27,656 nt of DNA, from contig NZ_JBILQK010000054.1 in NCBI RefSeq assembly GCF_044373315.1, forward strand, positions 1 through 27,656, in the 5' to 3' direction. Below the pieces are notes generated by a model that ran no database searches, had not been told where the DNA came from, and was given only the letters and a program-made list of their open reading frames with translations. How positions within the stretch are numbered: the first letter of the stretch is position 1; each line of letters begins with the position of its first letter. The position numbers and the translations under genes are program-made. Source of the stretch: JACDQM01 sp044373315. Lineage in GTDB: Bacteria > Pseudomonadota > Gammaproteobacteria > Burkholderiales > Burkholderiaceae_C. Positions 23,971 through 27,656 of the stretch are shown here, in pieces.

Positions 23971-25236
23971 ATGAAAACCCGCATCCAGCGCCCGCTCAAG
24001 CTTCTGGCTGCCCTGACAGCCACGCTGCTTCTCGGCACGGTGGGTTTGGCCGCGCTGGCGCTGCAAGGCCGGCCGCTGGTGCCCTCCGCAGCCAGCGTGG
24101 CGCCAGCGGATGTGGCGCGAGCCAAGCGGTTGCTGCGCATGAACGATCCGCGCCGCGCCCGCCCCGGTGAGCTGCACAGCCTGCGGCTGTCCGAAGGCGA
24201 ACTCGTCCTGCTGCTCAACCATTTGGGCCGCCACCAACTGGCCGAACGGGCACCGGCGATGAGGCTGCGTCTGCTGACGGCCCGGGCCGAGTTGCAGGCC
24301 AGCTTCGCGCTGAGCTCCTGGGGCTGGCTGAACCTGCAGCTCGGCTTACGCGAGGACGGCCGGCAGCTGGCAGTCGACAGTCTGAGGCTGGGCCGCCTGC
24401 CCCTGCCGGCCACCTTGGGCCAATGGATGTTTGCCCAGGGCTGGCACCGGTACGGCCAGCGCGGTGAGCTGCAGCTGGCACGCGAGTTGGTACAGCAGGT
24501 GAGCCTGCAGCCGGGCCAGCTCGAAGTGAGCTACCGCTGGCAGGCCGACAGCTACAAACGCCTGCTCGGCAGCCTGCTTGACGCGCAGGAGCAAGCGCGA
24601 CTGCGCGCCCATGCCGAACTGCTGGAGCGCTGGACACGCGACAGTGCGCGGCAGGGCGTTGCGCCCTTGACGGAGCTGCTGCCGGCCGCCTTTGCGCTGG
24701 CACGCCAGCGAAGCGCCAACGGCGGCGACGCCGCGGCAGAGAACCGCGCCGCGCTGGTGAGCCTGGCCCTGTATGCCGTCGGCCGAAGCCCGGCCAGCCT
24801 GCTCAGCGTGGCGGCAACCAGGACACAGGCCCACCCTCTGCCCTTGATCCTGCAGGGCCGTCCGGACTTCCCGCAGCACTTCATCATCTCGGCTGCACTG
24901 GCAGCGGCAGCCGGCGGGCCGCTGGCGGATGCCATCGGGGTCTACAAGGAGCAGGCCGACGCCCTCCACGGCAGCGGCTTCAGCTTCAACGACCTGGCGG
25001 CTGACCGAGCCGGCGCGCGATTCGGCCTGCTGGCCATGCGTGAACCCGCCCAGTTGCAGCACAGGATGGCGGCCGGTGTGCGCGAGCATGAGCTGCTGCC
25101 CGACCTGTCGGACCTGCCCGAGTACCTGAGCGAGGCCGAATTCAGGCGCCGCTACGGCGGCGTAGATGCGCCGGCCTATCGCCACATGATGGCGGCCATT
25201 GAGGCGCGCCTCGATGGCATCGCGCTGCTGCGATGA
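23971..25236 (+). CDS. Uncharacterised membrane-anchored protein
   Basis: A 421-residue protein with one N-terminal hydrophobic segment (about 11-32) after a basic start (MKTRIQRPLK), so probably anchored in the inner membrane with a periplasmic body. Residues about 70-195 look like alternating beta strands (LSEGELVLLLNHL, WGWLNLQLGLREDGRQLAVDSLRLGRLPLPATLG, VSLQPGQLEVSYRW), in style like a lipid-binding or DUF2140-type domain; this is only an impression. The C-terminal half is helical and contains FPQHFIISAALAAAAGGPLADAIGVYKE and SGFSFNDLAADRAGARFG (about 347-365), which look like conserved blocks. The ATG MKTRIQ is used; the open frame extends much further upstream but runs antisense to the helicase gene. 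No ribosome site. Function unknown. Confidence 0.72.
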   Translation: MKTRIQRPLKLLAALTATLLLGTVGLAALALQGRPLVPSAASVAPADVARAKRLLRMNDPRRARPGELHSLRLSEGELVLLLNHLGRHQLAERAPAMRLRLLTARAELQASFALSSWGWLNLQLGLREDGRQLAVDSLRLGRLPLPATLGQWMFAQGWHRYGQRGELQLARELVQQVSLQPGQLEVSYRWQADSYKRLLGSLLDAQEQARLRAHAELLERWTRDSARQGVAPLTELLPAAFALARQRSANGGDAAAENRAALVSLALYAVGRSPASLLSVAATRTQAHPLPLILQGRPDFPQHFIISAALAAAAGGPLADAIGVYKEQADALHGSGFSFNDLAADRAGARFGLLAMREPAQLQHRMAAGVREHELLPDLSDLPEYLSEAEFRRRYGGVDAPAYRHMMAAIEARLDGIALLR

Positions 25237-25287
25237 CGCAGGCCGATTCCGTCCGCCAGCGGCAGTCGCCACCCGGCTGGAGGCACG

Positions 25288-25941
25288 GTGCTGAGCACTG
25301 AGCCGCCAAGCCTGCCGGCTCGGCGTGCCTGCTGCGCGCGCTGCCAGCGGCCGGCCGTGGCCTGTCTGTGCGCCTTTATTGCACCGGCGGACAACCTGGT
25401 GGAGGTGCTGGTGCTACAGCACCCCTTGGAGCAGCAGCAGGCCAAGGGCACGGCACGCCTGCTGACGCTGTCGCTGCGGCACAGCCGGCTGGTGGTGGGC
25501 GAGCGCTTCGAGTCCGACGCACTGCAGGCCTTGTTGCACCATCCGTCGCCTGCCGGCGCGGCCGTCCAGCCGCTGCTGCTCTACCCCTTGGACGCCATGC
25601 CCGCCAAGCCGGCACAGACACCGCCGGCTTTTGCACCTTCACCCGCAGGGCTGCGCCTGGTGGTGCTGGACGGCACCTGGCGCAAAAGCCGCAAGATGCT
25701 GGCGCTCAATCCCGCACTGCAGGCCCTGCCGCGACTGAGCTTGAACACGCCGCCGCCCTCGCGCTACGCGGTGCGCCGCGCCGAGCAGGCCCAGCAGCGC
25801 TCCACGCTTGAAGCCACGGTGCTGGCCCTGCAGCAGCTCGAAGGCGATGCAACTCGCTACGCACCGCTGTGGTCCGGCTTTGATGCGATGGTCGCCCGCC
25901 TGGCCCTGCATGCTCGCCGGTACGGCCCGCCTGTGGGCTGA
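25288..25941 (+). CDS. tapT: tRNA-uridine aminocarboxypropyltransferase (DTW domain)
   Basis: A 217-residue DTW-domain protein, expected to transfer the 3-amino-3-carboxypropyl group of S-adenosylmethionine to uridine in tRNA (acp3U47, as shown for E. coli TapT/YfiP). The N-terminal zinc-finger-like motif has Cys16, Cys19, Cys26 and Cys28 (CARCQRPAVACLC). QHPLEQQQAKGTARLL and the DTW core VVLDGTWRKSRKM (Asp128 to Trp131) follow; LSLNTPPPSRYAVRRAEQAQQRSTLEA is also typical. The start is GTG with GGAGG upstream. It lies 51 bp after the uncharacterised gene and probably shares its transcript. Confidence 0.88.
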   Translation: MLSTEPPSLPARRACCARCQRPAVACLCAFIAPADNLVEVLVLQHPLEQQQAKGTARLLTLSLRHSRLVVGERFESDALQALLHHPSPAGAAVQPLLLYPLDAMPAKPAQTPPAFAPSPAGLRLVVLDGTWRKSRKMLALNPALQALPRLSLNTPPPSRYAVRRAEQAQQRSTLEATVLALQQLEGDATRYAPLWSGFDAMVARLALHARRYGPPVG

Positions 25942-25942
25942 G

Positions 25943-25958
25943 CCCCGCAGGTGCGGGG
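25943..25958 (+). terminator. GC hairpin just after tapT
   Basis: CCCCGC and GCGGGG flank an AGGT loop, beginning 2 bases after the tapT stop codon. A G-run follows instead of a T-run, so it is at best a stability element or weak terminator. The rest of 25959-26098 shows G-rich runs and no other signal. Confidence 0.35.
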
Positions 25959-26098
25959 GGGCTCCCCCTGGCACGGGGGGGCGCTGCTGAGGCAAGGCAT
26001 GCCGAGCCATCCAGAATCAAGCCATACCCGCCGCGCGCGCCGCGCCACGCATGCCACTGCGTACGCTGGACCGCGCTGGCTTGACCCGGAGCTCCGCC

Positions 26099-26593
26099 AT
26101 GCATTCTTCTCTTCGTCGCCTCGGGGCTTTGCTGTCCGGCCTGCTGCTGTACTGCGTGGTCATGCTGTTTGTCAGCACGCTGGCGGCCTTGCCCTCGCCT
26201 GCACCACTGCTGAGTCACCTCGGGCTGCGGGCCATGCTGGCGCAGGAGATTGGCGCCGCCACGCTACTGGCCACGCCGGTTTTCGGCCTGGCCTTGGTCT
26301 GGAGCTATGTGACGATCCGCCCAAGCCAGCGCGGCAGACGCCCCACCACAGCATGGTGCCTGGGCGGGCTCTGCCTGGCCTGGCTGGCCTGGCTGTTCTA
26401 CGGACTGGTGCATGCCTCAGAGAACTCGGCGCTGGGCGAATTACCGCTCAGCACACTGCTGCTGTCGTCAAGCGTGCCGCCGCTGTGGGGCGTGCTCAAT
26501 ATGCTGGCCGCCATGCTTGGGGTAATACAGGCGGGCACGCTGGCCAAGCGCCGGATGCCGCCAACGGCGGCCCTGAGGACCCAAGTCGCCTAG
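26099..26593 (+). CDS. Four-helix membrane protein of unknown function
   Basis: A 164-residue protein with about four hydrophobic segments: LLSGLLLYCVVMLFVSTLAAL, IGAATLLATPVFGLALVWSYV, WCLGGLCLAWLAWLFYGLVHA and VPPLWGVLNMLAAMLGVIQAG. Loops are short and the positive residues RPSQRGRR and KRRMPP probably face the cytoplasm. GGAG 7 bases before the ATG (MHSSLRRLGALL) sets the start; an in-frame ATG 48 bases upstream has no ribosome site. Its TAG stop overlaps the opposing chemoreceptor stop within CTAG. No family recognised. Confidence 0.6.
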   Translation: MHSSLRRLGALLSGLLLYCVVMLFVSTLAALPSPAPLLSHLGLRAMLAQEIGAATLLATPVFGLALVWSYVTIRPSQRGRRPTTAWCLGGLCLAWLAWLFYGLVHASENSALGELPLSTLLLSSSVPPLWGVLNMLAAMLGVIQAGTLAKRRMPPTAALRTQVA

Positions 26594-27656
26594 AACGACT
26601 CCCACTCATCGCTGACCGGCGGCGCTGCGGGCTTGGGGCTGGCGGCGGCGACCGGCTGCGGTGCGGCTGGCGGCCGGGCCGGCGCAGGCGCCAGCTTCGG
26701 TGAGAGCTTGGGCTGCGTCGCTTTGAGCGGCGTCTTGGCTGAGACCGGCCTGGCCTTCGGCGGCGCTGCTGGCGCGCGCGGGCTGCTCGGCACATGACTC
26801 GCGTCGAGCCTGAACACCGATACCACCTCGGTCAGCCGGCCGGCCTGCTCGCGCAGCGATTGCGCCGCGGCCGCCGACTCCTCGACCAGGGCGGCGTTCT
26901 GCTGCGTCATGTGGTCAAGATTGGTCACCGCCACATTGACCTGCGCGATGCCGTCCCGTTGCTCAGTCGCGGCCGAGGCGATCTCGCCAATCAGGTCGGT
27001 GACGCGCTTGACGCTGGAGACGATGTCCGACATCGCACTGCCGGTCTGCGCAACCAGTGAAGCGCCCGATTCGACGCGCTCGACCGAGGCACCGATCAAG
27101 GTCTTGATCTCCTTTGCGGCCTCAGCGCTGCGCTGGGCCAGCGAGCGCACCTCGGACGCCACCACCGCAAAGCCGCGGCCCTGTTCGCCGGCGCGGGCCG
27201 CCTCGACGGCAGCGTTCAGCGCCAGGATGTTGGTCTGGAAAGCAATGCCGTCGATCACGCCGATGATGTCGGCGATCTTGCGCGAGCTCTCAGTGATCTG
27301 GTCCATATTGGCCACGACCTGCTGCACCACCATGCCACCACGCGTGGCCGCTTCAGCCGCCGAGTTGGCCAGCTGATTGGCCTGGCGCGCGGTGTCGGCC
27401 GAGTGGCCCACCGTCGCCGTGAGCTCCTCCATCGAACTGGCGGTCTCTTGAAGGCTGGAAGCCGTCTGCTCGGTGCGGGCGCTCAGGTCGTGATTGCCGG
27501 TTGCAATCTCGCTGGAGGCGGTCGCCACGGACTCGACGCCCTGCCGGACTTCCCCGACCACGCTGCGCAACTGGAGCACCATGCGATCCATAGCACCGAG
27601 CAGCAAGCCGAACTCGTCGCGGCGGCCAGCCGGCACACGCGTGCTCAGATTGCCGG
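26590..27656 (-). CDS. Methyl-accepting chemotaxis protein with CheR/CheB docking pentapeptide (N-terminus cut)
   Basis: The C-terminal 354 residues of a chemoreceptor whose sensor and membrane part lie beyond the right edge. The visible start, GNLSTRVPAGRRDEFGLLLGAMDRM, is the end of a HAMP domain. The signalling bundle has the tip IAFQTNILALNAAVEAARAG and ends VVSVFRLDASH. A Pro/Ala/Lys-rich flexible linker of about 65 residues leads to the C-terminal EWESF, which fits the xWxxF pentapeptide known to tether CheR and CheB (NWETF in E. coli Tsr). This receptor could therefore support methylation of receptors that lack the peptide, such as the one at 2148-3680. The frame is open through the window edge. 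Its stop overlaps the convergent membrane protein gene stop. Confidence 0.93.
   Translation of the reverse strand, partial: GNLSTRVPAGRRDEFGLLLGAMDRMVLQLRSVVGEVRQGVESVATASSEIATGNHDLSARTEQTASSLQETASSMEELTATVGHSADTARQANQLANSAAEAATRGGMVVQQVVANMDQITESSRKIADIIGVIDGIAFQTNILALNAAVEAARAGEQGRGFAVVASEVRSLAQRSAEAAKEIKTLIGASVERVESGASLVAQTGSAMSDIVSSVKRVTDLIGEIASAATEQRDGIAQVNVAVTNLDHMTQQNAALVEESAAAAQSLREQAGRLTEVVSVFRLDASHVPSSPRAPAAPPKARPVSAKTPLKATQPKLSPKLAPAPARPPAAPQPVAAASPKPAAPPVSDEWESF

Overview
The window reads as ordinary chromosome of a high-GC beta-proteobacterium, most likely Burkholderiales of the Roseateles/Rubrivivax/Leptothrix type. Codons end mostly in G or C. The gene set is typical: Kdo and LPS-transport genes, a CPA2 antiporter, a GMC oxidoreductase, a MarC protein, a glycine-rich RRM protein, and MCPs with the usual QTNILALNAAVEAARAGEQGRGFAVVASEVR-type signalling tip. 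I see no insertion sequence, phage gene, CRISPR array, rRNA or tRNA. The genus is an inference from gene content, not a database result.

Layout. 1-1927 (minus): bphO (heme oxygenase, makes biliverdin) then bphP (bacteriophytochrome, running off the left edge). A 220-bp control region with three inverted repeats separates them from a divergent chemoreceptor gene (2148-3680). 3739-5827 (minus): acyl-CoA dehydrogenase, apt and a DUF2805 protein. The apt start codon lies inside a perfect 11-bp hairpin, and apt overlaps the DUF2805 gene as TGATG. 6119-6466: small secreted protein. 6594-8588 (minus): Kef-type antiporter, divergent from glutamate dehydrogenase (8728-9999). 10013-11404 (minus): FAD/NAD(P)-binding protein. 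11526-14557: a tightly coupled operon kdsD-kdsC-lptC-SDR, ending at a hairpin terminator shared with the convergent RRM protein gene (14698-15195). 15421-18537: a BtuF-like binding protein without a signal peptide, a MarC protein and a GMC oxidoreductase. 18559-19938 (minus): M17 leucyl aminopeptidase. 20020-21005: an outer-membrane-like protein and a probable 52-residue basic protein. 21029-23914 (minus): SWIM-SNF2 helicase. 23971-26593: an uncharacterised membrane-anchored protein, the tRNA acp3U enzyme TapT and a four-helix membrane protein. 26590 to the right edge (minus): a second chemoreceptor ending in a CheR/CheB docking pentapeptide.

How the genes work together. BphO supplies the chromophore of BphP, so the left end is a self-contained red/far-red light sensor. 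The palindrome in its upstream region fits the TGT-N12-ACA pattern of the photosynthesis repressor PpsR/CrtJ. kdsD, kdsC and lptC serve Kdo synthesis and LPS export. The other genes are housekeeping or of unknown role.

No clearly new multi-gene system is visible. The observations most worth following are the bphO control region, the apt start-codon hairpin, a set of -10-like hexamers placed so that transcripts would be leaderless, the 52-residue protein, and the SDR gene standing directly after lptC. There is no gene-free stretch longer than 300 bases; the longest is 5828-6118 (291 bp).
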